Below are positions 1-5,905 of a stretch of DNA of 5,905 nt, piece after piece. The notes beneath the pieces are model-generated. The model was not told the origin of the DNA and searched no databases. It was given only the letters and a program-made list of their open reading frames with translations. How positions within the stretch are numbered: the first letter of the stretch is position 1; every line of letters begins with the position of its first letter. Source of the DNA: Gammaproteobacteria bacterium (lineage in GTDB: Bacteria; Pseudomonadota; Gammaproteobacteria; Chromatiales; Sedimenticolaceae); contig JAGRHE010000103.1 in the NCBI GenBank assembly GCA_020445165.1, positions 3,596 through 9,500 on the forward strand, in the 5' to 3' direction. The translations under genes were made by a program, and so were the position numbers.

Positions 1-489
1 TTCGGCACCCAGGACTCGACCGGGCTTGGCGTGCAGCTCGAGCAGATGACCTGGGGCTCGTGGATGCCGCACAAGTTCAAGCTCGCGGTTTCCGGTTGTC
101 CGCGCAACTGCGCCGAGGCGACGATCAAGGACTTCGGCGTGGTCTGTGTCGATTCCGGTTACGAACTGCATATCGGTGGCAACGGCGGCATCAAGGTGCG
201 CGTAACCGACCTGCTGTGCAAGGTCGATACCGAGGAGGAAGTGCTCGAATACTGTGCCGCCTTCATCCAGCTGTACCGCGAGGAAGGTCACTACCTGGAA
301 CGTACCGCACCCTGGGTCGAGCGGGTCGGTTTGAATCATATCAAGCAGCAGATTCTCGATGATGCTGACAACCGCAAGTCACTGCGCGAGCGCTTCCTGC
401 ACAGCCAGAAGCTGGCCCAGGTCGATCCGTGGAAGGCGCGGGCCGAAGGCGAGCAGGCGCACGAGTTCGTGCCGTTGAAGATTGCCTGA
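1..489 (+). CDS. nirB: Assimilatory nitrite reductase [NAD(P)H] large subunit, C-terminal part
   Basis: This is the C-terminal 162 residues of the cytoplasmic sirohaem nitrite reductase, which reduces nitrite to ammonium with six electrons from NAD(P)H. The frame is open from base 1, so the gene starts outside the window; a GTG at 31 is only an internal valine. Visible residue 33 begins the signature SGCPRNCAEA, whose Cys33 and Cys37 form the C-x3-C half of the [4Fe-4S]-sirohaem site. The preceding C-x5-C half must lie upstream. The following stretches IKDFGVV and GGNGGIKVR are typical of the sulfite/nitrite reductase fold in NirB. The FAD/NAD-binding and BFD-like domains expected of a roughly 800-residue NirB are outside the window. 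The gene ends in TGA and is followed by a 209-base gap with an inverted repeat before nirD. Identification is firm; whether the enzyme is assimilatory or dissimilatory is inferred from the neighbouring nasA. Confidence 0.95.
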   Translation, partial: FGTQDSTGLGVQLEQMTWGSWMPHKFKLAVSGCPRNCAEATIKDFGVVCVDSGYELHIGGNGGIKVRVTDLLCKVDTEEEVLEYCAAFIQLYREEGHYLERTAPWVERVGLNHIKQQILDDADNRKSLRERFLHSQKLAQVDPWKARAEGEQAHEFVPLKIA

Positions 490-497
490 ATGGATGG

Positions 498-673
498 GGA
501 CGCAGAGATCGCAGGGTAACGCAGAGAACGCAAAGGGTTGATGTGCCGGTTTCGAGTCGAACAGTGCGAATATCCGGTTGGTCGGGTTCCGGGCGCACTT
601 TTGAGCGTGCTGGATCAGATTGATCAAGATCTTTCCTCTGTGAACTCCGCGCCTCTCCGCGTGCTCTGCGTCC
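498..673. repeat. Inverted CGCAGAG-rich repeat element between nirB and nirD
   Basis: Two 45-base arms face each other: 498-542 on the + strand and 629-673 read on the - strand. Aligned without gaps they agree at 30 of 45 positions, and the outermost ten (GGACGCAGAG) are identical. Each arm is built from degenerate copies of a short unit resembling CGCAGAG or CGCGGAG. The 86-base core (543-628) holds the 8-base palindrome TTGATCAA at 620-627. No open frame in it resembles a protein. The arrangement suggests a small non-autonomous or REP/MITE-like intergenic element, or a folded RNA segment. I recall CGCAGAG-type tracts as common between genes in some beta- and gammaproteobacteria, but the class of this copy is not established. 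I saw no target-site duplication or transposase. The arms would form only an imperfect stem, with no following T run, so a simple terminator is unlikely. Confidence 0.7.
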
Positions 674-686
674 AAGTTTGACTTTC

Positions 687-691
687 GAAGG
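687..691 (+). promoter_or_regulatory. Ribosome binding site of nirD
   Basis: GAAGG at 687-691, continuing as AAGGTGA to 694, stands seven bases before the ATG at 699. It supports that start over the in-frame TTG at 678, which has no such site at the right distance and would add seven residues not expected at a NirD N-terminus. Confidence 0.7.
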
Positions 692-698
692 TGAAATC

Positions 699-1028
699 AT
701 GAGTGAATGGATCGAAATTGTTGCGCTGGCCGACATTCCGCGGCTCGGGGCGCGCGTTGTGCGCACCGATACGATGGATGTTGCCGTGTTCCGTACTGCC
801 GATGACCGGGTGTTCGCGATCCGTGACGCCTGTCCGCACAAGGGCGGTCCCTTGTCGCAGGGCATTGTGCATGGCACATCGGTGACCTGCCCATTGCACA
901 ACTGGAAGATCGACCTGGCATCCGGCGAGGCGCTTGGCCCGGATGAAGGCTGTACCAATGTGTTCGCGACCCGGGTGGAGGATGGCAGAGTCTATCTGGC
1001 ACTGAGGCAAGATGAGGCGGCTGCGTGA
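699..1028 (+). CDS. nirD: Nitrite reductase small subunit, Rieske-type NirD
   Basis: The product is a 109-residue soluble Rieske-fold protein, the usual length for NirD, the small subunit that pairs with NirB in NAD(P)H-dependent reduction of nitrite to ammonium. The N-terminus MSEWIEI is typical of the family. Both Rieske ligand motifs are intact: Cys45-Pro-His47 within CPHKGGPL and Cys64-x2-His67 within CPLHNW, so a [2Fe-2S] cluster can be expected. The NirD of E. coli, by contrast, lacks these ligands. The ATG is chosen for its good ribosome binding site. The gene lies 209 bases after nirB, an unusually wide gap for this pair, and 72 bases before nasA in the same direction, so nitrate and nitrite reduction genes form one cluster. 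A stand-alone Rieske ferredoxin is the alternative, but position and length favour NirD. Confidence 0.93.
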   Translation: MSEWIEIVALADIPRLGARVVRTDTMDVAVFRTADDRVFAIRDACPHKGGPLSQGIVHGTSVTCPLHNWKIDLASGEALGPDEGCTNVFATRVEDGRVYLALRQDEAAA

Positions 1029-1055
1029 CAGCGGTGCACGCTCATTGGCCGCACC

Positions 1056-1072
1056 ACCGGTCGAGCACCGGT
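1056..1072 (+). other. Small hairpin in the nasA leader
   Basis: ACCGGT (1056-1061) and ACCGGT (1067-1072) can pair as a six-base stem around the five-base loop CGAGC. A competing pairing exists between CGGTGC (1032-1037) and GCACCG (1065-1070), so the leader could take two forms. There is no run of T after the stem, so it is not a standard intrinsic terminator. Leader-mediated control by ANTAR proteins (NasR, NasT) is known for other nas operons, but the paired hexanucleotide loops expected for that are not seen. The hairpin itself is read from the sequence; a function is speculation. Confidence 0.3.
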
Positions 1073-1089
1073 TGTCAGTGAATATTCGC

Positions 1090-1094
1090 AGGGA
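1090..1094 (+). promoter_or_regulatory. Ribosome binding site of nasA
   Basis: AGGGA sits six bases ahead of the ATG at 1101 and supports that start codon. Confidence 0.6.
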
Positions 1095-1100
1095 TCCAGC

Positions 1101-3818
1101 ATGTCGATAGTAACCAGTCCTGCGACCAATCCGGTTGGTGGGCGCGGCGATGCGCCGCGGTGCGAGATCAAAACGACATGTCCCTACTGCGGCGTCGGCT
1201 GCGGGGTCTGTGTATCAGTCGATCCTGCGGGTACGGTACAGGTCAAGGGGGATAAACAGCACCCGGCCAACTATGGCCGCCTGTGCTCGAAAGGCAGTGC
1301 ATTGGGCGAGACACTCGATCTCGAAGGTCGTCTGCTGCGTCCTGTCGTCGATGGTGTGGAGGTCGATTGGAATCTGGCGCTGGATGAGGTGGCACGGCGC
1401 TTCCAGCAGGTGATAAGGACGCATGGCCCGGATGCGGTCGCTTTCTATGTCTCCGGACAGCTGTTGACCGAGGATTATTACGTCGCCAACAAGCTGATGA
1501 AGGGCTTCATCGGTTCAGCCAATATCGATACCAATTCCCGACTGTGCATGTCGTCTGCGGTCGCCGCGTACAAGCGCGCTTTCGGTTCGGACACGGTGCC
1601 GAATGATTACACCGACCTCGAGCGCGCCGATCTGGTTGTGCTGACCGGATCGAATCTGGCCTGGTGCCACCCTGTGCTTTACCAGCGTCTGCTCGTTGCG
1701 CGTAAACAGAACCCGGCGCTGCGCTTTATCGTCATCGATCCGCGACGTACCGCGACCTGCGACGGCGCCGAACTGCACCTTGGGTTGCGCAGCGGGACTG
1801 ACAGCATCCTGTTCAGTGGTTTGCTGACATGGCTGTATGACAACGGTCTTGTCGATGCATCGTTCGTTGGTGAACACACACAGGGGCTGGACGACGCCTT
1901 GGGCCTGGCACGCTTTTATGCCCCGTCGGTCGACGCCGTTGCCGAGATCTGCGACCTTGCCGTCGAAGATGTGTTGCGCTTTTACCGAATGTTCTCAGGC
2001 AGTGAACGCGTCGTCACGCTGTTCTCGCAGGGCATCAACCAGTCCAGCAGTGGCACCGACAAGGGCAATGCGATCATAAACTGTCACCTGTTGACCGGGC
2101 GTATCGGCAAGCCGGGTAGCGGGCCGTTCTCGATCACCGGCCAGCCGAACGCGATGGGTGGACGCGAGGTCGGTGGTTTGGCGAACCAGCTTGCAGCGCA
2201 CTTGGATCTGGCCGACCCGGACCATCGTGATCTGGTCGGTCGTTTCTGGCAGACACAGAACGTAGCTGCGCAGCCCGGGCTCAAGGCTGTGGATCTATTT
2301 CGTGCCATCGAACGTGGCGAGGTCAAGGCGTTGTGGATCATGGCGACCAACCCCGCGGTCAGCCTTCCCGACAGCGCCCAGGTTCGGCGTGCGCTGGCCG
2401 CTTGCGAGTGTCTGGTCGTATCCGACTGTGTCGCCGAGACGGACACTCAGGCGTACGCCGACATCCGACTTCCGGCGTTGGCCTGGGGCGAGAAAGAGGG
2501 CAGCGTGACCAACTCGGAGCGGTGTATTTCGCGTCAACGTGCGTTTCTGCCGGCACCCGGCGAGGCGCGCGCTGACTGGTGGATGGTATGTGAGGTTGCG
2601 CGCCGCATGGGGTTTGCCGGATTCGAGCATGCGAGTGCGGCCGAGGTGTTTGCCGAACATGCACGTCTGTCGGGGTTCGAAAATAATGGTGAGCGTGATT
2701 TCGATATCTCTGGCCTGGCTGACATCGATGCACGGCAATACGCCGAACTCACGCCGGTTCGGTGGCCTCTGCCGAAGGGCCGATCAGCAGATGTCCGGCT
2801 TTTCGCTGATGGGCGTTTTTTCACGCCCAGCGGTCGCGCCAATTTCGTGCCAATCACGCCCCGGCCGCCGGCGCATCATCCGGGTACCGCTTATCCCTTG
2901 ACCCTGAACACAGGGCGTGTGCGCGACCATTGGCACACGATGACGCGTACCGGCAAATCGCCTCGATTGTCCGGCCACATAGGTGAATCGTTCGTTGCGC
3001 TGCACCCCGACGATGCGCGGACCTGTGGGCTGCGTGACGGGGAACTGGCGACAGTGATCAGCGCCTGGGGAGAGGTGACGCTGCGTGCTGCGGTCAACGA
3101 TGAGCAGCGCGCAGGCCAGGTGTTCGTACCCATTCATTGGAATGACCAGTTTGCGGCATCGGCCTGCGTTGGTCGTCTGGTCAATCCGGATGTCGATCCG
3201 GTGTCGGGGCAGCCGGAGTTCAAGCACACCCCGGTACGCGTGGTGCCTTATCGTGCAGCATGGTACGGGTTTCTGTTGTCGCGTCAGCAGATCAAACCGC
3301 CACTGGCCACCTATTGGTCGAAGGCGCGGCGTCAAGGGCTGTGGCACTATGAGCTGGCCGGCGAGGTATCGCCCGACAACTGGGCCGAGTGCGCGCGGGA
3401 ACACCTCGGAGCCGCAAAGGGTGTCGAGGAATGGCGTGAACTGTATGATTCCACGCAGGCCAACTACCGCGCCGCACGAATTGTCGACGGGCGGCTCGAT
3501 GCTGTGATCATCATCGGTCCCGACCATCATCTGCCTCCGCGCGACTGGCTGGTGGCGCTGTTCCGCAAGGGTGCGCTGCAAGAGAGTGAACGAATGCGTC
3601 TGCTGCGTGGCACGCCGCCCCGCGGCGAGCGCGACGAGGGTGCGATAGTCTGTTCATGCTTCAGTGTCGGGATCAACACACTTCGCCAGGCGATCGAAGG
3701 GCAGCAGCTGGCCACGCCGGAGGCCATCGGGCGCGCGCTGCACGCCGGGACGAACTGCGGATCCTGCGTGCCCGAACTGAGGCGGCTGATCGCCGACGTG
3801 AAGACGCGTCGCGATTGA
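1101..3818 (+). CDS. nasA: Assimilatory nitrate reductase catalytic subunit with C-terminal [2Fe-2S] domain
   Basis: The 905-residue product reduces nitrate to nitrite in the cytoplasm at a molybdenum-bisMGD centre. No twin-arginine or other signal peptide is present. The N-terminal [4Fe-4S] site is formed by Cys27, Cys30, Cys34 (CPYCGVGC) and Cys62, and is followed by Lys64 (CSKG), the conserved lysine of this superfamily. Cys149 in NTNSRLCMSSAV is the expected Mo ligand. The molybdopterin oxidoreductase core extends to about residue 480. The dinucleotide-binding domain begins near residue 598 (YPLTLNTGRVRDHWHTMTR) and includes VPIHWND at 676-682. A linker of about 150 residues leads to a BFD-like [2Fe-2S] domain at 847-905, with ligands Cys851, Cys853, Cys886 and Cys889 (CSC and CGSC). 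This resembles the Klebsiella-type NasA, which receives electrons from an NADH-flavoprotein. No such partner is in the window. The gene is intact, without frameshift, and mobB follows after 78 bases in which I see nothing distinctive. Confidence 0.97.
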   Translation: MSIVTSPATNPVGGRGDAPRCEIKTTCPYCGVGCGVCVSVDPAGTVQVKGDKQHPANYGRLCSKGSALGETLDLEGRLLRPVVDGVEVDWNLALDEVARRFQQVIRTHGPDAVAFYVSGQLLTEDYYVANKLMKGFIGSANIDTNSRLCMSSAVAAYKRAFGSDTVPNDYTDLERADLVVLTGSNLAWCHPVLYQRLLVARKQNPALRFIVIDPRRTATCDGAELHLGLRSGTDSILFSGLLTWLYDNGLVDASFVGEHTQGLDDALGLARFYAPSVDAVAEICDLAVEDVLRFYRMFSGSERVVTLFSQGINQSSSGTDKGNAIINCHLLTGRIGKPGSGPFSITGQPNAMGGREVGGLANQLAAHLDLADPDHRDLVGRFWQTQNVAAQPGLKAVDLFRAIERGEVKALWIMATNPAVSLPDSAQVRRALAACECLVVSDCVAETDTQAYADIRLPALAWGEKEGSVTNSERCISRQRAFLPAPGEARADWWMVCEVARRMGFAGFEHASAAEVFAEHARLSGFENNGERDFDISGLADIDARQYAELTPVRWPLPKGRSADVRLFADGRFFTPSGRANFVPITPRPPAHHPGTAYPLTLNTGRVRDHWHTMTRTGKSPRLSGHIGESFVALHPDDARTCGLRDGELATVISAWGEVTLRAAVNDEQRAGQVFVPIHWNDQFAASACVGRLVNPDVDPVSGQPEFKHTPVRVVPYRAAWYGFLLSRQQIKPPLATYWSKARRQGLWHYELAGEVSPDNWAECAREHLGAAKGVEEWRELYDSTQANYRAARIVDGRLDAVIIIGPDHHLPPRDWLVALFRKGALQESERMRLLRGTPPRGERDEGAIVCSCFSVGINTLRQAIEGQQLATPEAIGRALHAGTNCGSCVPELRRLIADVKTRRD

Positions 3819-3896
3819 TCGTTCCGATCGTTGCCGGTTCGGGCAGCGCGGCGTGCGAAGCAAACGGCATAAGGCATTGTCAAGTCGGCAGGTCCG

Positions 3897-4427
3897 ATGG
3901 TTAGTGTCGCGGCACCGATCCTTGCCGTGGCGGCGGCGTCTGGCAGTGGCAAGACCACGCTGTTGACCCGCCTGCTGCCGGAGTTGCGCGCCCAGGGTGT
4001 CCGTTGCGCGGTGATCAAACATTCGCATCACGATGTCGAATTCGATGTGCCGGGTAAGGATACCCACCGCCTGCGCGAGGCCGGTGCGGCACAGGTCCTG
4101 CTCGCATCGCCCTACCGGTGCTTCTGGGTCGAGGAGGGTGATGGAGTAACCGAACCCCCTTTGCAGGACATGTTGTGTCGGCTGGACCTGGCCCGGATCA
4201 ACCTGGTTTTGGTCGAGGGTTATCGACACGAGCGTTTGCCGAAGATCGAAATTCATCGGACACGACTCGGCAAGCCACTTTTGTGTACCCATGATCCTGA
4301 TGTGATTGCCGTTGCGACGGATGCACCGGCAGGTCTGGGCTTGGACCTGCCGTGTCTGCCACTGAATGATGCACGAGCGGTCGCGGCGTTTGTCATCCAT
4401 TGGATGCGTGGCAAGCTACCTGATTGA
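3897..4427 (+). CDS. mobB: Molybdopterin-guanine dinucleotide biosynthesis adaptor protein
   Basis: The 176-residue cytoplasmic P-loop NTPase has the size and layout of MobB, the GTP-binding partner of MobA in attaching GMP to molybdopterin to give MGD. Residues 13-21 (AASGSGKTT) form the Walker A loop; the first glycine of the general motif is alanine, as I recall it also is in E. coli MobB. The family hallmark KHSHHDVEFDVPGKD is followed by THRLREAGAAQ, and VLVEGYRHERLPKIEIHR is the second conserved block. A GGCAGG stretch at 3887-3892 precedes the ATG by four bases. The gene lies 78 bases after nasA in the same direction. This fits a cofactor-supply role for NasA, which needs bis-MGD, although other molybdoenzymes of the cell would also use it. 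No mobA is in the window. The 95 bases after the stop contain no convincing terminator or promoter. Confidence 0.93.
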   Translation: MVSVAAPILAVAAASGSGKTTLLTRLLPELRAQGVRCAVIKHSHHDVEFDVPGKDTHRLREAGAAQVLLASPYRCFWVEEGDGVTEPPLQDMLCRLDLARINLVLVEGYRHERLPKIEIHRTRLGKPLLCTHDPDVIAVATDAPAGLGLDLPCLPLNDARAVAAFVIHWMRGKLPD

Positions 4428-4512
4428 CGTCTGTCATGGACCGCTTCCCGATTGCTGCGGTTATGCTTCGAGTAAGCGTGTCATCCGATCTGGTTGGTGC
4501 GTGACCAGGAGC

Positions 4513-4517
4513 AGGTG
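4513..4517 (+). promoter_or_regulatory. Ribosome binding site of the cytochrome b gene
   Basis: AGGTG at 4513-4517, within a longer purine-rich AGGTGAGGG, precedes the ATG at 4523 by five bases and supports that start. Confidence 0.6.
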
Positions 4518-4522
4518 AGGGT

Positions 4523-5194
4523 ATGGCAGAAGAGATTCGTCGGGTAATGGTATGGAGCGGCTGGCTGCGGCTTGCGCATTGGGCGCTGGCGTCGGCGACC
4601 TTGTGGCTGAGTGCGACCGGTTGGTTGGTCGCCAACACCCCATCTGTGGCGCAGGCAGCTTCCGAACTGCATTACCTGGGCGCCGGCATCCTGGTGTTCG
4701 GTCTGGGCTTGCGCGTGTTTCTGGGTTTCTTCGGTAGAGGAGCGGAGCGCTTCGAATACCTGCTTCCAAGAGCGTCAGAGCTGTCCGCCATTCGCGCCAG
4801 TGCGCTGTTCTACCTGTCACTCGGCAAGGCGCCATTGCCGAACTGGTTCGCGCACAATCCATTCTGGAAGCTCCTTTACCTGGCTTTGTTCGTGCTGCTT
4901 GCCCTGCAGGCGCTGACCGGTTGGTTGATGCCTGACACGCCATTGTTGTGGCGCTTCTACCTGCCGCACGTGCACGCCTGGTTGGCCACGCTCATCCTGG
5001 TCGTGGTCGTTGCGCATGTCTACAGTGTCGTGCTGCAGGATTACCGCGGCAGCAGTGCCGACGTTTCGGCGATGATCAACGGTCAACGGTATTTCACTGT
5101 GGACCGGGGTGGCCTGGTCCAGCCGGACCTGCCCCAAGTGAGCATAAGGCTCGACCAGATCACGCCGGCGCGGCCGTCAAAACGGGATGACTGA
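4523..5194 (+). CDS. Cytochrome b561 / Ni-Fe-hydrogenase-type cytochrome b
   Basis: The 223-residue product is predicted to be an inner-membrane haem b protein with four helices, near residues 17-37, 50-70, 114-136 and 149-171. Candidate haem ligands are His19 (RLAHW) in helix 1, His50 in helix 2, and His151 and His165 in helix 4, fourteen residues apart, as expected for di-haem b561-type cytochromes. His149 gives an additional HVH. The tail with SAMINGQRYF resembles the end of hydrogenase cytochrome b subunits. Members of this family pass electrons between the quinone pool and a partner such as a hydrogenase, a multihaem cytochrome or another oxidoreductase. No partner is visible here, so the substrate is unknown. 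It follows mobB by 95 bases, and its last 18 bases overlap the convergent sirB2-like gene. A link with the soluble NasA is not supported by family knowledge. Family assignment is good; the specific role is open. Confidence 0.85.
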   Translation: MAEEIRRVMVWSGWLRLAHWALASATLWLSATGWLVANTPSVAQAASELHYLGAGILVFGLGLRVFLGFFGRGAERFEYLLPRASELSAIRASALFYLSLGKAPLPNWFAHNPFWKLLYLALFVLLALQALTGWLMPDTPLLWRFYLPHVHAWLATLILVVVVAHVYSVVLQDYRGSSADVSAMINGQRYFTVDRGGLVQPDLPQVSIRLDQITPARPSKRDD

Positions 5195-5557
5195 TTTCGT
5201 CAGTGCGACCAGGCCGATATAGGCGAAACAGGCCAGCGCCCCGACCAGGGCCAGTGTGCGCTGGCTTTTCGTGCGGCCGAGCCGCAGTGCGATGAAGCCA
5301 AGCGCGATGTAGGCGAGCAAAGCCACGAGCTTGGCCATCAGCCAGGGGTGCTGCAGCGGATTGAGCTGCAGGTTGATGGCCATCCAGATGCCACTGGCCA
5401 GCAGCAGCGTGTCGATGAAATGGGGCCAGGTACGCATCCAGCGCCGGCGCAGCAGCGTCGAATCGGCCAGCATCAACCCGCCGCGCAGCATAAAACCGCT
5501 GATCGACAGGACGGCGGTGGTCTGGTGCAGCAGTTTCAGCAGGAGATGGTCGGGCAT
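5177..5557 (-). CDS. SirB2-family small membrane protein
   Basis: The 126-residue product matches the SirB2 family in length and pattern. It has a hydrophobic N-terminal segment (LLKLLHQTTAVLSISGFMLRG, about residues 5-25), a basic RRRWMRTWPHFIDTLLL block, and three further hydrophobic segments near 46-63, 70-92 and 100-120, giving about four membrane helices. The family name comes from a Salmonella invasion regulator, but its biochemical function is not established and no regulatory role should be assumed here. The ATG at 5557 lies 15 bases downstream of the stop of the PPK2 gene on the same strand, suggesting co-transcription; the only nearby purine stretch is a weak CAGAG. The 3' end overlaps the end of the cytochrome b gene by 18 bases in the opposite direction. 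Confidence 0.83.
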   Translation of the reverse strand: MPDHLLLKLLHQTTAVLSISGFMLRGGLMLADSTLLRRRWMRTWPHFIDTLLLASGIWMAINLQLNPLQHPWLMAKLVALLAYIALGFIALRLGRTKSQRTLALVGALACFAYIGLVALTKSVIPF

Positions 5558-5572
5558 GCGCTCTGAACGAGG

Positions 5573-5905
5573 TCAGTCCCTGTCCTTGAGGGCATTGCGC
5601 AGTGCGTCGACCACGATCTCCAGTACCTGTATGCGGGCGAAACGTTTGTCATTACCCGCGATCAGGTTCCATGGCGCATGCCGTGCACTGGTGCGTGCCA
5701 GCATCTCGTTGATCGCTTCACGGTATTCATCCCATTTTTCACGGTTCCGCCAATCATCTTCGGTGATCTTGTAGCGCTTGTAGGGCGTGTCTTCGCGCGC
5801 CTTGAAGCGTTCCAGTTGTTCGTCCTTGCTGATCTGCAGCCAGAACTTCTGCACCACGGCCCCGGCATTCGTGAGTTGCTGCTCGAAATCGTTGATCTCG
5901 AGGTA
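5573..5905 (-). CDS. Polyphosphate kinase 2 family protein, C-terminal part
   Basis: This is the last 110 residues of a PPK2-family enzyme, which transfers phosphate between polyphosphate and nucleotides. The frame is open to the window edge, so the start and the Walker A and B motifs lie outside; GTG codons near 5857 are internal. Visible family blocks are INDFEQQLTNAGAVVQKFWLQISKDEQ, then RFKAREDTPYKRYKITEDDW and NREKWDEY in the lid and C-terminal region, and finally APWNLIAGNDKRFARI. These are highly characteristic of PPK2. The N-terminal part is needed to tell whether it is a GDP/ADP kinase, an AMP phosphotransferase or a two-domain form. It is the upstream gene of a probable unit with the sirB2-like gene. 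A phosphate or energy-storage role has no evident link to the nitrate genes. Confidence 0.88.
   Translation of the reverse strand, partial: YLEINDFEQQLTNAGAVVQKFWLQISKDEQLERFKAREDTPYKRYKITEDDWRNREKWDEYREAINEMLARTSARHAPWNLIAGNDKRFARIQVLEIVVDALRNALKDRD

Noticed and set aside
498..542. Short repeated CGCAGAG units considered as a CRISPR array or iterons
   Set aside because: The units are too short, degenerate and closely packed for CRISPR, and nothing nearby suggests a replication origin.
341..958. Open frame of 205 codons on the - strand across the nirB end, the repeat and nirD
   Set aside because: It spans two real genes on the other strand plus the repeat, and its product shows no domain.
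572..1139. Shared 11-mer ATCCGGTTGGT at 572-582 and 1129-1139
   Set aside because: A few 11-base coincidences are expected in a window of this size, and one copy is in the nasA coding region.
2784..3581. Long open frame of 265 codons on the - strand inside nasA
   Set aside because: It lies antisense to a firmly identified gene in GC-rich DNA, where such shadow frames are common, and its translation shows no recognisable domain.
3817..3829. GATCG-TTC-CGATC hairpin at the nasA stop codon as a terminator
   Set aside because: The stem is only five bases with a three-base loop, is not GC-rich, and has no T run; mobB follows closely in the same direction.
3654..4400. Open frame of 248 codons on the - strand across the nasA end and mobB
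   Set aside because: It is antisense to two well-supported genes and its low-complexity, Arg- and Gln-rich translation resembles no family.

Overview
The window looks like a piece of a GC-rich proteobacterial chromosome, most likely gamma- or betaproteobacterial. This rests on protein style (NirB/NirD with a NasA carrying a C-terminal [2Fe-2S] domain, MobB, SirB2, PPK2) and on an intergenic CGCAGAG-type repeat of a kind I associate with such genomes. The genus cannot be fixed from the sequence. There are seven protein genes, two of them cut by the window edges. I see no tRNA, rRNA, CRISPR array, transposase or phage gene.

Left part, + strand (1-4427): this is a nitrate assimilation cluster. 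It runs: the 3' end of nirB (siroheme nitrite reductase large subunit); a 209-base gap holding an inverted pair of CGCAGAG-rich arms; nirD (Rieske-type small subunit); a 72-base leader with a small hairpin; nasA (cytoplasmic Mo-bisMGD nitrate reductase); and mobB (adaptor of molybdenum cofactor guanylylation). Together they make a short pathway. NasA reduces nitrate to nitrite, NirBD reduces nitrite to ammonium with NAD(P)H, and MobB supports the MGD cofactor that NasA needs. No separate flavoprotein electron donor for NasA and no nitrate transporter lies in the window.

Middle (4523-5194, +): a four-helix di-haem-type cytochrome b of the b561/Ni-Fe-hydrogenase cytochrome family. Its partner is not evident. 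It follows mobB after 95 bases and its 3' end overlaps the next, convergent gene by 18 bases.

Right part, - strand (5177-5905): a SirB2-family small membrane protein lies just downstream of the C-terminal part of a PPK2-family polyphosphate kinase, in a probable two-gene transcription unit that points toward the nitrate cluster.

Most of the window is ordinary metabolic DNA. I do not see a convincing undescribed system. The points most worth checking are the inverted repeat that separates nirB from nirD, the fully liganded Rieske site in NirD, and the orphan cytochrome b beside a soluble nitrate reductase.
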